Shown here: one piece after another, positions 42,320 through 51,861 of the stretch
How the letters are laid out: every line of letters starts with the position of its first letter
How positions within the stretch are numbered: position 1 is the first letter of the stretch
DNA from: Microcoleus sp. bin48.metabat.b7b8b9.023
Lineage (GTDB): Bacteria > Cyanobacteriota > Cyanobacteriia > Cyanobacteriales > Microcoleaceae
NCBI RefSeq assembly: GCF_013299185.1
Contig: NZ_JAAFKG010000003.1
Span: 180,538-244,537 of the forward strand
Reading direction: 5' to 3'
Length of the DNA: 64,000 nt
Notes under the pieces: model-generated
The model's input: only the letters and a program-made list of their open reading frames with translations
What the model was told of the DNA's origin: nothing
The model's database searches: none
Translations under genes and position numbers: made by a program

Positions 42320-45280
42320 ATGGCAAATCGCATATTCAAACTCTTAACTACTGATATTAAAGAACTATATTCTACTGATGCAGCAGAGGCGATCGGAGAA
42401 GCGGGGAAAGCAGCCGCTGAATTGGCAAAAATGTTCAAAGAACAAGGCCTCGACAATAGCAACTTGCTGCTAGAAGTTTTGAACTCTCCCTTAGCTCAAG
42501 TTGTGGGAACTGGATTGCCATTTGTCGGGATGGCGGCGAAACTACTGGCATTTTTTATCGAAAAAACTCAAGAGCAACCGACTTTAGCTGAGTGCATTTT
42601 TCTGGTCAGTCAGGCGGCTTATCTGGAAAGTTTTAAGGGATTTCTTGAACAAGACGAGAACTTGTTAAATCGGATCGGGCAAACTCCGGTTTCTGATAAA
42701 GTCAAGCAGTTGCTTAAGAAACTGGCGGATTTGGAATTTAGCGATAGAGCAGCTAAAGAAACTATGATTTGCTTCCGCGATTCGGTATTGGCGAAAGAAT
42801 TCAATCTAGTGCTGTCAGAGCGACTGGAACAAGCCGGACTAGAAGGCAGTCAAGCTAAGATTTTGACAGAGAGAGTTGCTGCTAATACTCACCGCTATTT
42901 AATCGAAGCTTGGGCAATTTCTGGGGATGCTATGAAACACCTCGGACAGTCTTCTTTCAGCGAATGGCGGGAGGAACAGCGGCAATATCAAAGCCTTGAC
43001 GAATACCTGGAAAAACAGATTACCGACAAGCCAAAAGAAAAAGTATTTGCGGAAGAGTTTACATTTAAAGATATCTACATACCGCTGAAGGCAAAGCCTC
43101 TTAATAAAAATGGCAATCCTATTGAAGATGCAGAAGATTTCGATTTAGAAACTTGGGCAAAGAAATTGCTTGAGGATGAGAAGAAACAAAATTTGGTGAT
43201 GTTCGTAGAAGCTGGGCCCGGACGCGGTAAGAGCGTTTTTTGTCGGATGTTTGCTGATTGGGTGCGGCAACATTTGCATCCTGTTTGGACACCAGTGTTA
43301 ATTAGATTGCGAGATATTCCCAAATTGCAAAATAGTTTTCTGCAAACGCTTAAAGATGCGGTTAATACGGGTTTTACTAGCGATAATGGCTGGTTGACTG
43401 ATAAAAATACGAGATATTTGTTTTTCTTAGATGGCTTTGACGAGTTGCTGATGGAAGGGAGAAACAGTGGCGGTTTAGAGGATTTCCTCAAGCAAGTAGC
43501 AAAATTTCAGGAAGCCTGTCAGCAGAGTTCGGAAATGGGACACCGGGTTTTGATTACTGGCAGACCTTTAGCTTTGCAAGGAATTGAAAGGCAAATGCCA
43601 GACAACTTGGAGCGAGTCCAAATTCAGGTAATGAATGACGAACTTCAGCAACAGTGGTTGAGAAAGTGGGAAGCCCAATTTGGGGCGGAAAAAACCTCAG
43701 CTTTTCAGCAGTTTTTACAAGATAAATGCTGTCCTGAACAGGTGAAATCAGACTTGGCGCGAGAACCACTATTGCTTTATTTGTTAGCAGCAATGCACCG
43801 GGATGGAATCTTGAAAGTTGAAGATTTTCAAGGAACTAACAGCACTCAAGCAAAAATTTTGATTTACAACCAAGCTGTGAATTGGGTACTGACAGAACAG
43901 CGGTCTAAATTGCTCAATCGCAATTTGACAGAATTGGAAACAGAGGATTTGCGGCGCATCTTGACAGAAGCAGGGTTATGCGTGGTGCAGTCGGGAGGAG
44001 AATGCGCTCCTGTAGGGATGATTGAGGAACGGTTGAAATCAGATAACTCGGTTAAAGCATTACTTGAGGAAGCACAAAAACGGATTGGCGATAATCCCCT
44101 GAGAAATGCTTTGGCGGTTTTTTATCTTCAGCAAGGCAGTAAAGAAGGTTCTGTGGAATTTGTACACAAGAGTTTTGGTGAATTTCTGTGTGCGGAACGA
44201 TTGAAAGAAAGTCTGGAAGAGTGGACGGAACCGGGAAAGAAAGGTAGAGGATTTAATACGAAAGACTCGGATATGGACTGGGAAATTTATGATTTGTTGG
44301 GTTATGGGGCGCTGACGGCAGAAATTGTGGAATATTTGATGGGGTTGTTAACAACTCCGGCTGTTGCGGGGGAGGAAAATCTGTTTCGTCCTGTGGAGTT
44401 ATTCCAGCGTCTGGAAGATTTTTATCTCCGGTGGTGCGAGGGAGAATTTATCGATATGCTGCCGGAAAGTTTGCCTCAGAAGAAGATGCGCCTGTTGCGA
44501 GAGCAATTGAAAACCCAAGATTTTGGACAGCGACAAATAGATATTTATGCTGGTTTGAATGTGATGATTTTGCTTTTGGAGTTGCACCGTTACGGTCAGG
44601 AGAGAGATGAATTAAAAGGCACAATGGTGTTTTATCCTTGCGGGAAACCTAATGCTGAAGGTAAACTTGACGATGCAAGTCGGTTATTGCGTATCATTGG
44701 TTATGGCTCTTGTGTTGGGGATTCTGTCTTTGTCGAAACAGTTGGGCAATGCCTCAGCGGCGCACACCTCATCAGCGCAAACCTCAGCAACGCATACCTC
44801 GTGATCACAAACCTCAGTGGCGCAAACCTCAGTGGCGCATACCTCATCGGCGCAAACCTCGGCGACGCATACCTCATCGGCGCAAACCTCAGTGGCGCAA
44901 ACCTCATTTTCGCAAACCTTAGCGACGCAAACTTCAGTGGCGCAAACCTCAGCCGCGGAGACCTCAGCGACGCAAACCTCAGCGACGCAAACCTCAGTTT
45001 CGCAAACCTCAGTTTCGCAAACCTCAGCGGCGCAAACCTCAGTGGCGCAAACCTCAGTGGCACAGACCTCAGTGGCGCAGACCTCAGCGACGCAGACCTC
45101 AGCGACGCATACCTCAGCGGCGCAAACCTCAGCGGCGCAGACTTCAGCGACGCAAACCTCAGCGGCGCAGACTTCAGCGATGTCAAATGGAACGAGGATA
45201 CAAATTGGGAAAATATTCGAGGTTTAGATATAACCGTTAATGTTTCAGAAGCGTTAAGGCAACAGCTAGAAATGCAGTAG
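42320..45280 (+). CDS. NACHT NTPase with C-terminal pentapeptide repeats (NLR-like)
   Basis: The 986-residue protein has an N-terminal helical region (1-240) with hydrophobic GTGLPFVGMAAKLLAFFIE (about 62-85), then a NACHT NTPase: Walker A VEAGPGRGKSVF (about 295-307), Walker B YLFFLDGFDELL (about 366-378), sensor RVLITGRPLALQ (about 410) and helical winged region to about 620 (EFVHKSFGEFLCAERL is typical of NACHT proteins). Residues about 812-957 are some 27 pentapeptide repeats, A(N/D/Y)LSG/D/x. Such STAND proteins act as signal-sensing switches, and bacterial NACHT proteins include antiphage NLR-like factors. The partner or target is unknown. The pentapeptide region is encoded by 15-bp tandem DNA repeats. 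Confidence 0.88.
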   Translation: MANRIFKLLTTDIKELYSTDAAEAIGEAGKAAAELAKMFKEQGLDNSNLLLEVLNSPLAQVVGTGLPFVGMAAKLLAFFIEKTQEQPTLAECIFLVSQAAYLESFKGFLEQDENLLNRIGQTPVSDKVKQLLKKLADLEFSDRAAKETMICFRDSVLAKEFNLVLSERLEQAGLEGSQAKILTERVAANTHRYLIEAWAISGDAMKHLGQSSFSEWREEQRQYQSLDEYLEKQITDKPKEKVFAEEFTFKDIYIPLKAKPLNKNGNPIEDAEDFDLETWAKKLLEDEKKQNLVMFVEAGPGRGKSVFCRMFADWVRQHLHPVWTPVLIRLRDIPKLQNSFLQTLKDAVNTGFTSDNGWLTDKNTRYLFFLDGFDELLMEGRNSGGLEDFLKQVAKFQEACQQSSEMGHRVLITGRPLALQGIERQMPDNLERVQIQVMNDELQQQWLRKWEAQFGAEKTSAFQQFLQDKCCPEQVKSDLAREPLLLYLLAAMHRDGILKVEDFQGTNSTQAKILIYNQAVNWVLTEQRSKLLNRNLTELETEDLRRILTEAGLCVVQSGGECAPVGMIEERLKSDNSVKALLEEAQKRIGDNPLRNALAVFYLQQGSKEGSVEFVHKSFGEFLCAERLKESLEEWTEPGKKGRGFNTKDSDMDWEIYDLLGYGALTAEIVEYLMGLLTTPAVAGEENLFRPVELFQRLEDFYLRWCEGEFIDMLPESLPQKKMRLLREQLKTQDFGQRQIDIYAGLNVMILLLELHRYGQERDELKGTMVFYPCGKPNAEGKLDDASRLLRIIGYGSCVGDSVFVETVGQCLSGAHLISANLSNAYLVITNLSGANLSGAYLIGANLGDAYLIGANLSGANLIFANLSDANFSGANLSRGDLSDANLSDANLSFANLSFANLSGANLSGANLSGTDLSGADLSDADLSDAYLSGANLSGADFSDANLSGADFSDVKWNEDTNWENIRGLDITVNVSEALRQQLEMQ
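44755..45190. repeat. 15-bp tandem repeats encoding the pentapeptide region
   Basis: About 28 units of CAGYGGCGCAAACCT type run head to tail. The near identity of the units at nucleotide level points to recent expansion. The periodicity opens false frames on both strands (for example 44701-45324 minus). Confidence 0.9.
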
Positions 45281-45424
45281 AAACATTTTTCAAGGCTTTG
45301 CGGCTCATTTTTATGAACAGGCAAGATGCCTGTTCCACAAAGAGTGGATTTTCTTGTGGGCCGTTGCTCCTAGCCCGATCGCAAATAGCTTATCAACATA
45401 CGAAGACCGATCGCCCTTAATTCT

Positions 45425-45475
45425 ATCCAAAAGCGCGATCGATCCAAAAGCGCGATCGATCCAAAAGTGCGATCG
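45425..45475. repeat. Three tandem 17-bp repeats containing CGCGATCG
   Basis: Units ATCCAAAAGCGCGATCG at 45425, 45442 and 45459 (the last with T for C) abut just downstream of the small minus-strand gene. Each carries a HIP1-like core. Confidence 0.9.
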
Positions 45476-45483
45476 ACCTTTAT

Positions 45484-45702
45484 TCAAGCAACAGCAGCAG
45501 AACAGTTGTGCGATCGTAATAATTCCAAAGCCTGCTGTCTTACCCTACCTTCCATCACCTCTGTTTGCAAGGTAATAAAAGCATCAAAATCTTCTAAACC
45601 GTACTTAGTCATCTGCAACTGCTGGCGCAACAGTTCCTCGGCCTCAACCGTTAAATAACCCGTTTCCAAAGCTTTTCGGACAATTGTGCTGATTAAACTC
45701 AT
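45484..45702 (-). CDS. Small conserved-looking cyanobacterial protein of unknown function
   Basis: From ATG 45702 the 72-residue protein reads MSLISTIVRKALETGYLTVE, then AEELLRQQLQMTKYGLEDFD, and ends with a short Ala-rich tail. It is helical and acidic with no membrane segment. Many cyanobacterial genomes carry similar short proteins with a TxEAExxLRxLL core, but I cannot name a function. The frame also continues back to 45732, but MSLIS is the likely start. Confidence 0.6.
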   Translation of the reverse strand: MSLISTIVRKALETGYLTVEAEELLRQQLQMTKYGLEDFDAFITLQTEVMEGRVRQQALELLRSHNCSAAVA

Positions 45703-45897
45703 AGTAAGTAATTTCACCCTGAAGACACGCACGTTATAAACAATGGAGTTTTATCACTTGACCAACTCTACATTGAGTTTGTTTCAATATTACCTTGAAA
45801 TACGGTTAAATCTACCTTAAGGCGTACTTGAGGCTAGTAGCTTTTGATACACACGACTCTAGGGATTTTAACTTGAGACCGGATAAAATAAGTATAT

Positions 45898-46425
45898 TTA
45901 CTTGGTATCTAACAACAGCCGCCATTCTCTGACACCAAAAGGAGGAACCAGCAACTCAATTTCTTTTTCACCTTTCACAGGCAAACTCAACTTTAAAGGT
46001 TGATTGCTTTCGAGTTGTGTAATTATTGATTTAAAATCATATTCTCCGACGTTAACCGGCAAATCCGACTCGCTCCAAATATCCTGAGCTTTACCAATTT
46101 CGCGATCGCCCGCAGCAACTGTTAGCGCTACAGGATGCTGCAATTCTGTGCCGGGAAATCCTACCAATCGCAGGTTAAAGGAGTTTACCAATCCCGACTG
46201 TACTCGCTTATACAAAACTACTTGCCATGCTCTATCATCAGTATCGCGCAGGCTTTGTACGGAGCGGAACATTACTCTGTCGCCTCTTTCTGGATATTTG
46301 TGAATTGAGGCGAAGGCGGGCGGGCTAATCGCTAGGATTAGATACAAGCACAAGCTAATAATAGTTAAGGTTTTGCGCCAACAATTATGGTTTTTCAATT
46401 TGCCATACCTCCGATTTATTTCCAA
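45898..46425 (-). CDS. DUF3122-like secreted protein
   Basis: The 175-residue protein has a signal peptide (TIISLCLYLILAISPPAFA, cleaved about residue 40) and a mature domain beginning SIHKYPERGDRVMFRSVQSL with WQVVLYKRV and LRLVGFPGTELQHPVAL, which matches the cyanobacteria-specific DUF3122 family as I know it. The function is unknown; it should lie in the periplasm or thylakoid lumen. It overlaps the cytochrome gene by 10 bp, so the two are translationally coupled, suggesting a joint role in lumenal electron transfer. Confidence 0.8.
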   Translation of the reverse strand: MEINRRYGKLKNHNCWRKTLTIISLCLYLILAISPPAFASIHKYPERGDRVMFRSVQSLRDTDDRAWQVVLYKRVQSGLVNSFNLRLVGFPGTELQHPVALTVAAGDREIGKAQDIWSESDLPVNVGEYDFKSIITQLESNQPLKLSLPVKGEKEIELLVPPFGVREWRLLLDTK

Positions 46426-46793
46426 TCAGTTTCGGCTTGGGATAGCACGTAGGCGGAAACATCGATTATTTGTTGTTCGGACAAACGATCTTTGTAAGCG
46501 GGCATAATACCTTTACCGTTGGTTACTAAATTTGAAATATTGGCAATTGAATCCATGCCGTATTTTTTTAAGGCTTTTTGTTTCAAGTTTTTGCCGCGCC
46601 TGATAATGTTGCTACCGTTGATGTGACAGCCTGCACAGTTGGTGTTGAAGACTTCGGCGGCGGTTGCGGTTGCGGGAGTTGTCGCTGTATCTGCGATCGC
46701 AATTTGGGAATTAGTGGCAATTTCTGCAAATGCCAGTGTCACGATTAATAGGATGACGGTGAGGATTTTTTTTAAGTTGTTTGGCGATATCAT
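46416..46793 (-). CDS. Soluble c6-type cytochrome (c6-like)
   Basis: The 125-residue precursor has a signal peptide ending near IAIADTATTPA (about 35-40) and a class I cytochrome c domain with NTNCAGCH (heme CxxCH), the LKQKALKKYG helix, GIMPAYKDRLSEQQIIDVSA (axial Met) and YVLSQAETDW, as in the cytochrome c6 group. It may move electrons in the lumen; whether it is PetJ proper or a c6B/c6C form cannot be told. The following DUF3122-like gene overlaps. Confidence 0.9.
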   Translation of the reverse strand: MISPNNLKKILTVILLIVTLAFAEIATNSQIAIADTATTPATATAAEVFNTNCAGCHINGSNIIRRGKNLKQKALKKYGMDSIANISNLVTNGKGIMPAYKDRLSEQQIIDVSAYVLSQAETDWK

Positions 46794-47090
46794 TTATTTC
46801 CAGGTTGAAAAGTAGTCCTGTGTTTGATGATAGCACTAAATACATATTTGGGATTAATATCGTTTGCCGTTGGAGCATATTTTTTTAACCACAGAGGACA
46901 CAGAGAGCACAGAGGGAGATGAGGGAGAGAGCAATAATTCTGATGAAGTGCGGATTTGAAATAACTTATAAAAACATAACTCTTTAGTCGGTTTTAACCG
47001 ACTTAAGCTATGAGGCAGGGGTTTAAACCCCTGCCGGAATGCGGTACTACAGCAGATTAAGCTGAACTGTTAACCAATAGTATTCGTGAT
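46794..47090. other. Spacer with CGCAGAG-type repeat and two adjacent palindromes
   Basis: TTTAACCACAGAGGACACAG at 46882 begins a divergent copy of the CCGCAGAG repeat. AGTCGGTTTTAACCGACT (46986-47003) and GGCAGGGGTTTAAACCCCTG with CC (47014-47035) are two successive perfect palindromes beyond the glpK end, possibly its terminator. Confidence 0.6.
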
Positions 47091-48578
47091 TCATTCTTCC
47101 CAGTCGAAGGTGCGGGTAACTGCTTTTTTCCAAAACCGATATTTTTGCTCCCGAAGGGCGATCGACATTTGGGGTTCCCAAATACAATCCACCGCCCAAT
47201 TATCCCGCAATTCGGCTAGTTGGCTCCAAAAACCCACCGCCAAACCAGCCGCATAAGCGGCACCTAGTGCAGTAGTTTCCGCTACCACAGGCCGCACCAC
47301 AGGCACTCCCAAAACATCGCTCTGAAACTGCATTAGCGTGTGATTTCCCACCATCCCACCGTCTACTTTTAAAGACAAAAGCTGCACGGCAGAATCCTGA
47401 TTCATCGCATCCAATACTTCCCGCGTTTGCCAAGCTGTCGCTTCCAATACTGCACGAGCAATATGTGCCTTAGTCGCGTAGCGAGTTAAACCTGCAATTA
47501 CTCCCCGCGCGCTGTCTTGCCAATAGGGCGCGTAGAGTCCAGAAAATGCTGGTACAATGTAAACTCCGCCACTATCTTCGACGGTATTTGCTAATGTTTC
47601 TACTTCCGCAGATGTGTTGATGATGCCCAAGTTGTCCCGCAGCCACTGGACTAATGCTCCGGCGATCGCAATACTGCCTTCGAGAGCATACACAGCGGGC
47701 GATTCTCCCATCTTGTAGGCGACTGTTGTCAGCAATCCGTGGCTTGAAGGGACGATCGCCTCACCAGTATTCAGCAGCATAAAACAGCCTGTACCGTAAG
47801 TATTTTTAGCCTCGCCAACACTAAAACAAGTTTGCCCAACCAAAGCTGCCTGCTGATCTCCCAAAGCAGCAGCAATTGGAACACCATCTAACAATCCTTT
47901 CGCAGTGCCAAAAACGTGACTCGAAGGGCAAATTTCCGGCAACATCCGGCGGGGAATTCCCATGATTTCCAAAGTTTCCGCATCCCAATTGAGGGTTTGC
48001 AAATCCATCAGCATTGTGCGGCTGGCGTTGGTAACATCGGTAATGTGCGCGCCTCCTGTCAGATGCCAAATTAGAAAAGAATCGACATTGCCAAAAATCG
48101 CATCGCCTTTAATTGCCGCTTCCCGCAATCCAGCGATATTGTCCAGCATCCACTTAATTTTTGGGCCGCTGAAATAAGTTGCTAGCGGTAAACCGCAGCG
48201 CGATCTAAATCGATCTTTGCCGTCAACTTCTGCTAAGCTAGTACAAATTTGGTGAGTCCGGGTATCTTGCCAAACAATCGCATTCCCGTAGGATTTTCCC
48301 GTATTTTTATCCCAAACAATTGCAGTCTCGCGCTGGTTGGTAATGCCGAGAGCTGCAATATCTTTCGCATCGATATTGCCGATTTCCAGGGTATTTTTAA
48401 TTACGCTTTGGGTGCGCCGCCAAATTTCCTCGGGATTGTGTTCCACCCATCCCGGTTGTGGATAAATCTGTTGGTGTTCTTGTTGGTTGCTGCAAATTAT
48501 CTGTCCCAGGCGATCGAATATAATAAATCTGGTGCTGGTGGTTCCTTGATCTATTGCTGCTACGTATTTTTGAGACAA
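47091..48578 (-). CDS. glpK: Glycerol kinase
   Basis: The 495-residue FGGY kinase has [75 protein letters not shown] and [17 protein letters not shown], all signatures of GlpK, which makes glycerol-3-phosphate. The start codon is TTG at 48578, judged by the conserved DQGTTS position (about residue 10). Full-length and intact. No glpD or glpF neighbour is present in this window, so regulation and context are unclear. Confidence 0.96.
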   Translation of the reverse strand: MSQKYVAAIDQGTTSTRFIIFDRLGQIICSNQQEHQQIYPQPGWVEHNPEEIWRRTQSVIKNTLEIGNIDAKDIAALGITNQRETAIVWDKNTGKSYGNAIVWQDTRTHQICTSLAEVDGKDRFRSRCGLPLATYFSGPKIKWMLDNIAGLREAAIKGDAIFGNVDSFLIWHLTGGAHITDVTNASRTMLMDLQTLNWDAETLEIMGIPRRMLPEICPSSHVFGTAKGLLDGVPIAAALGDQQAALVGQTCFSVGEAKNTYGTGCFMLLNTGEAIVPSSHGLLTTVAYKMGESPAVYALEGSIAIAGALVQWLRDNLGIINTSAEVETLANTVEDSGGVYIVPAFSGLYAPYWQDSARGVIAGLTRYATKAHIARAVLEATAWQTREVLDAMNQDSAVQLLSLKVDGGMVGNHTLMQFQSDVLGVPVVRPVVAETTALGAAYAAGLAVGFWSQLAELRDNWAVDCIWEPQMSIALREQKYRFWKKAVTRTFDWEE

Positions 48579-49022
48579 GAGTTTAAAACCTTTTTAAGTA
48601 GAAGTCATTAGTCATTAGCGCGAGCGTCCCCGCTCGCGAACGTTATTAGCGCGAGCGTCCCCGAAGAGCGAACGTTATCAGTCAGAATAAGGAAGCCCTG
48701 CGGCTTCGCGAGCGGGTAAAAAGAAGAAAGAAGAAAACATACACAGCAAGCTTGATTATGAGCTGTATTTTAGGTTGAATTAAGGAATTTTACCAGAAAG
48801 AATTGGTTGAAAGCCCGCCCGCCGGTTCGGGAGAAATTAAAATCAGACTATTCATTACTCCAATACTCGGACTTCTGGGTAGAGGTCGGTCTTAAACTGT
48901 CAACTGTCAACTGTCAACTGTCAACTGTCAACTGTTGAATTAGCGTTCGAGTCTTTAACGTCTATGATAATATGTAAAAGTCAAATTAATGTCAAAAATT
49001 TTAGCTTAGGGAAGTCCCTACT
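48579..49022. other. Divergent spacer between glpK and the DUF99 gene
   Basis: GCGAGCGTCCCCG occurs twice (48620-48665) and a TTGACAG-type complement (AACTGTC repeated about five times) lies at 48889-48940. No gene is visible. Confidence 0.55.
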
Positions 49023-49607
49023 TTGAAACTAGCAGAATTGCTCAGACTCGATCGCACAATTAAGGTTATTGGCTTTGACGACGCTCCGTTTTCTCGTACC
49101 AGCGGCAGTTTGGTGTCGATCGCCGGAGTAGTCTGCGGGGGGGCTAGATTTGAAGGAATGGTCTGGGGACAAGTCCTCCCAGACGGATTAGATGCCACTG
49201 ATGCGATTTGTCAGCTACTGCTAGGAGGAAAATTTTTACCACAATTGCATCTCGTTTTGCTTGACGGAATTGCTTTCGGCGGCTTCAATATTATTGACCT
49301 TCCCAAGTTAGCATCGCGGCTGCAAATTCCTTGCGTTGCTGTCATGCGCCGCCAACCAGATTTAGCTGGTGTTGAAAAAGCCCTCGGTCATTTCTCAGAT
49401 TCGGAGTACCGTTTAGAATTGTTGCGCCGCGCTGGCAAAATTTACGCTTTTGAACCTTTCTTTTTTCAAGTATGCGGCGAACAACCGGAAGTAATTGCAC
49501 TGGTACTCCAGCGTTTGACTGATACTGGTAAGGTTCCTGAAGCATTGCGTTTGGCTCATTTGATTGGTGCGGCTGTGATTACTGGTGTTAGCGGTAGTTC
49601 TGCTTGA
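49023..49607 (+). CDS. DUF99 family protein (endonuclease V-like fold)
   Basis: The 194-residue protein has KVIGFDDAPFSR, VVCGGARFEGMVWGQVLPDG, DA...ICQLLL, HLVLLDGIAFGGFNIIDLPK, LQIPCVAVMRRQPDL and LAHLIGAAVITGVSGSSA, matching the DUF99 family, related to endonuclease V. Family function is not established. The start is TTG at 49023. It is monocistronic with a 34-bp tandem repeat array directly downstream. Confidence 0.9.
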   Translation: MKLAELLRLDRTIKVIGFDDAPFSRTSGSLVSIAGVVCGGARFEGMVWGQVLPDGLDATDAICQLLLGGKFLPQLHLVLLDGIAFGGFNIIDLPKLASRLQIPCVAVMRRQPDLAGVEKALGHFSDSEYRLELLRRAGKIYAFEPFFFQVCGEQPEVIALVLQRLTDTGKVPEALRLAHLIGAAVITGVSGSSA

Positions 49608-49636
49608 ATTTATTATCTGCAATTTAATTTACCGCC

Positions 49637-49810
49637 ATCAAAAAGGTTCGTAGTGAGGACTTTAGTCCGCATCAAAAAGGTTCGTAGTGAGGACTTTAGT
49701 CCGCATCAAAAAGGTTCGTAGTGAGGACTTTAGTCCGCATCAAAAAGGTTCGTAGTGAGGACTTTAGTCCGCATCCTTTCTTAGAGGACTAAAGTCCTCA
49801 CTACGAACCT
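49637..49810. repeat. Four tandem 34-bp repeats plus an inverted arm
   Basis: Units at 49637, 49671, 49705 and 49739 (ATCAAAAAGGTTCGTAGTGA plus GGACTTTAGTCCGC) are identical. After ATCCTTTCTTA comes the inverted arm GAGGACTAAAGTCCTCACTA plus CGAACCT. This is a tandemly amplified half of the GTAGTG palindrome family. No spacers, so not a CRISPR array. Confidence 0.95.
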
Positions 49811-49834
49811 ATTAGAATAGGGATTTAAGATTAT

Positions 49835-51043
49835 TTAGCTTCCGACAATCTCGCCCTCGATTTCACCAAATTCGATTTTAGTGCCCAACGCCAAAGTCAG
49901 GGTACTTTCAGGTTCAATCATTTTCATATCGCCTTGACTGTCTGTGGCCCACCAAGAGCGATCGCTCAAATTGATCAATCCTAAGGATACCTCGTTTCGC
50001 GATCGAGAATTCACCAGCGCTACCACCCCACTAGACGCAGTAGCCGTTAAACTAGGAATGTCAGAGGTGAATAGCTGAGTCCCCGCAGTCAGAGGGATAA
50101 CTCGACTTCCCAATTTCAGCAAAAATTGACCGTTGGCAAAAGCATTGGCTGGCGATTCTTGTGATAAAATAGTCGGCGTAACCCGAGCAGAATTAGGAGC
50201 GGCTAAATCAGAGTTTCCAACTGTAATTGTACAGTTACCAATTCTCTTTTGGTCGCCCGATCGCAAATAACTCACCGCCCCGCTATCAAAATTCTCGCAA
50301 ACAATTTGACCCGCTTCCAATTGAAACCGCATCGCTAAAGGCGAAACATGAGGAATGTAGATAATAGACAAATTTTCATCGCTACCAAAAGTCACCGGTT
50401 CCGCACCAATAGTTAGAGTGCGATTGGTTCCGGTATCGTAACTAATTACCAGCCAAGCTTTGTTAAACAAAGTTTCGGCCACAACTAGCATAATTCCAAT
50501 CCAAAAGCCGATCGCACCACAGCCAGCTAAACGGCCCGCCGTACCCGACAAAGTATAAGCAAACAGAATAAACAAACAACCACCCAAAACGCCACCCACA
50601 CCGCCGCCACCCGCGCCGCGCAGCATTCCTAAATTGGGAATTCGCTTAGAAAGTCCAAGTCCTAACAAACCGCCAGCTATTCCCCAGCAAATCACTCGCA
50701 ATATTTCATTCTCACCGTCGCCAATCCCGCTAAAAATACCTTCAGCGATTGCTCCAGAAATTGCCCCCGCAATTACACCAAACAATCCGCCATTTTTAAA
50801 AGATTGTTTGAGTTGTGGCTTGCCTTTGATATAGTAATAATAGCCGAACATGATTGCAGTAGCAATTCCGCCGCCTACCAATCCAAACCAGCGAGATGTG
50901 GACAATACACTGTCAAAAACAGATGTTGAATCATTGAGATGGTGCATGAAAGGTTCAGTGATGAGATTGCCGGCGAAACCGCCGACAGCACCGCTAATCC
51001 CAAACTGCAAAGCTTTTTTAAGGGCTGATAGATTTCTTTTCAC
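49835..51043 (-). CDS. Multi-span membrane protein with FHA-like C-terminal domain
   Basis: The 402-residue protein has about five to six Gly-rich membrane spans in residues 10-195 (GISGAVGGFAGNLI, GLVGGGIATAIMFGYYYY, GVIAGAISGAIAEGIFSG, GGVGGVLGGCLFILFAY). Then comes a cytoplasmic beta-rich region (about 200-400) with TLTIGAEPVTFGSDENLSII and YIPHVSPLAMRFQLEAGQIV, which resembles an FHA domain (GS...N...H.S...) in altered form. FHA domains bind phosphothreonine; with the kinase at 1233 and FHA-PBP at 5726 this could be a phospho-signalling partner, by inference only. The start ATG at 51043 (MKRNLSALKKALQ) is clear. Confidence 0.75.
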   Translation of the reverse strand: MKRNLSALKKALQFGISGAVGGFAGNLITEPFMHHLNDSTSVFDSVLSTSRWFGLVGGGIATAIMFGYYYYIKGKPQLKQSFKNGGLFGVIAGAISGAIAEGIFSGIGDGENEILRVICWGIAGGLLGLGLSKRIPNLGMLRGAGGGGVGGVLGGCLFILFAYTLSGTAGRLAGCGAIGFWIGIMLVVAETLFNKAWLVISYDTGTNRTLTIGAEPVTFGSDENLSIIYIPHVSPLAMRFQLEAGQIVCENFDSGAVSYLRSGDQKRIGNCTITVGNSDLAAPNSARVTPTILSQESPANAFANGQFLLKLGSRVIPLTAGTQLFTSDIPSLTATASSGVVALVNSRSRNEVSLGLINLSDRSWWATDSQGDMKMIEPESTLTLALGTKIEFGEIEGEIVGS

Positions 51044-51861
51044 GTCGCACCTGGTTACAAAGTGAGAGTCGATCGATTTTAGATTTAGGATTTTAGATTT
51101 TAGATTTATTCCACAGATGAGTCTGGGAATTTGTACCTTAATCTAAAATTTTGGTCGCTCCGCGTCCGAGTGTGGGAAACTTGTATCCGTTTTTGTTTGG
51201 ACGAGAGTCAAATTTAGCTACAAGCTTAAAAGTCCGCATTTCCGATCCAAACCTGTCGCACCTCTGCCTCCCTCACCTCTGTTTGACACAGACGTTTTTT
51301 AGCCTCGCTGTGTCGCTTCGGGACAAATCTCTGAAGGTTCGACGGCTGTAACCCTTGCTGATATAGAATTTTAGGGATTTTTTGAATTGGAATTTTCAAC
51401 AGATTAGACGGCGCCGAGGGCCCAAAAATGAAAAGGAATGTTACAAACTATTACGGTAACACTCAGAATGTGAACATAATGCCTCAAAATACTTGCGAGA
51501 GGTAGTTGCGTTAGAGAAGCAATATTCTGACTAACTGCCCTACAGTCACTCGATCGCCACTTGAGGATCTGCTGCAATCTCGATCGTAGATTAAAGATCG
51601 CATCAATCATTTGTGGTATTCTAAGCGACAGGCTCAGTGCGGCCACAAAAAAACGCACCGGCGTGAAGAACGAGCGCCGTCAAACAGCGAAGGCAGACAC
51701 CCAGTAACAACTTCAGCAGTTGCAGGCTGTGGAAAGTCCACCCTTCCCCGTCAAAGCTCCAGCCACCAGCGAAGCGAAAGGTACGGGATGAAAGCGCCCG
51801 CCGTCGCCAGTTCAACGCGGAGCAGTTCGCAATAGCAAAATATCCAGCGGGTACACACAAG
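51044..51861. other. Long leader and promoter region of apcABC
   Basis: TTTTAGATTT repeats lie at 51075-51110. The 350 bp before apcA is not coding and probably contains the apc promoter and a long 5' leader, as is usual for allophycocyanin operons. apcE, often just upstream, is absent. I cannot assign a -10 with confidence. Confidence 0.55.

Noticed and set aside
44701..45324. Minus-strand Leu-Arg-Phe-Ala repeat protein and a plus-strand Ala-Gln-Thr-Ser protein over the NACHT 3' end
   Set aside because: Alternative readings of the 15-bp pentapeptide-coding repeat.
49637..49810. CRISPR array
   Set aside because: The 34-bp units are in direct contact with no spacers.
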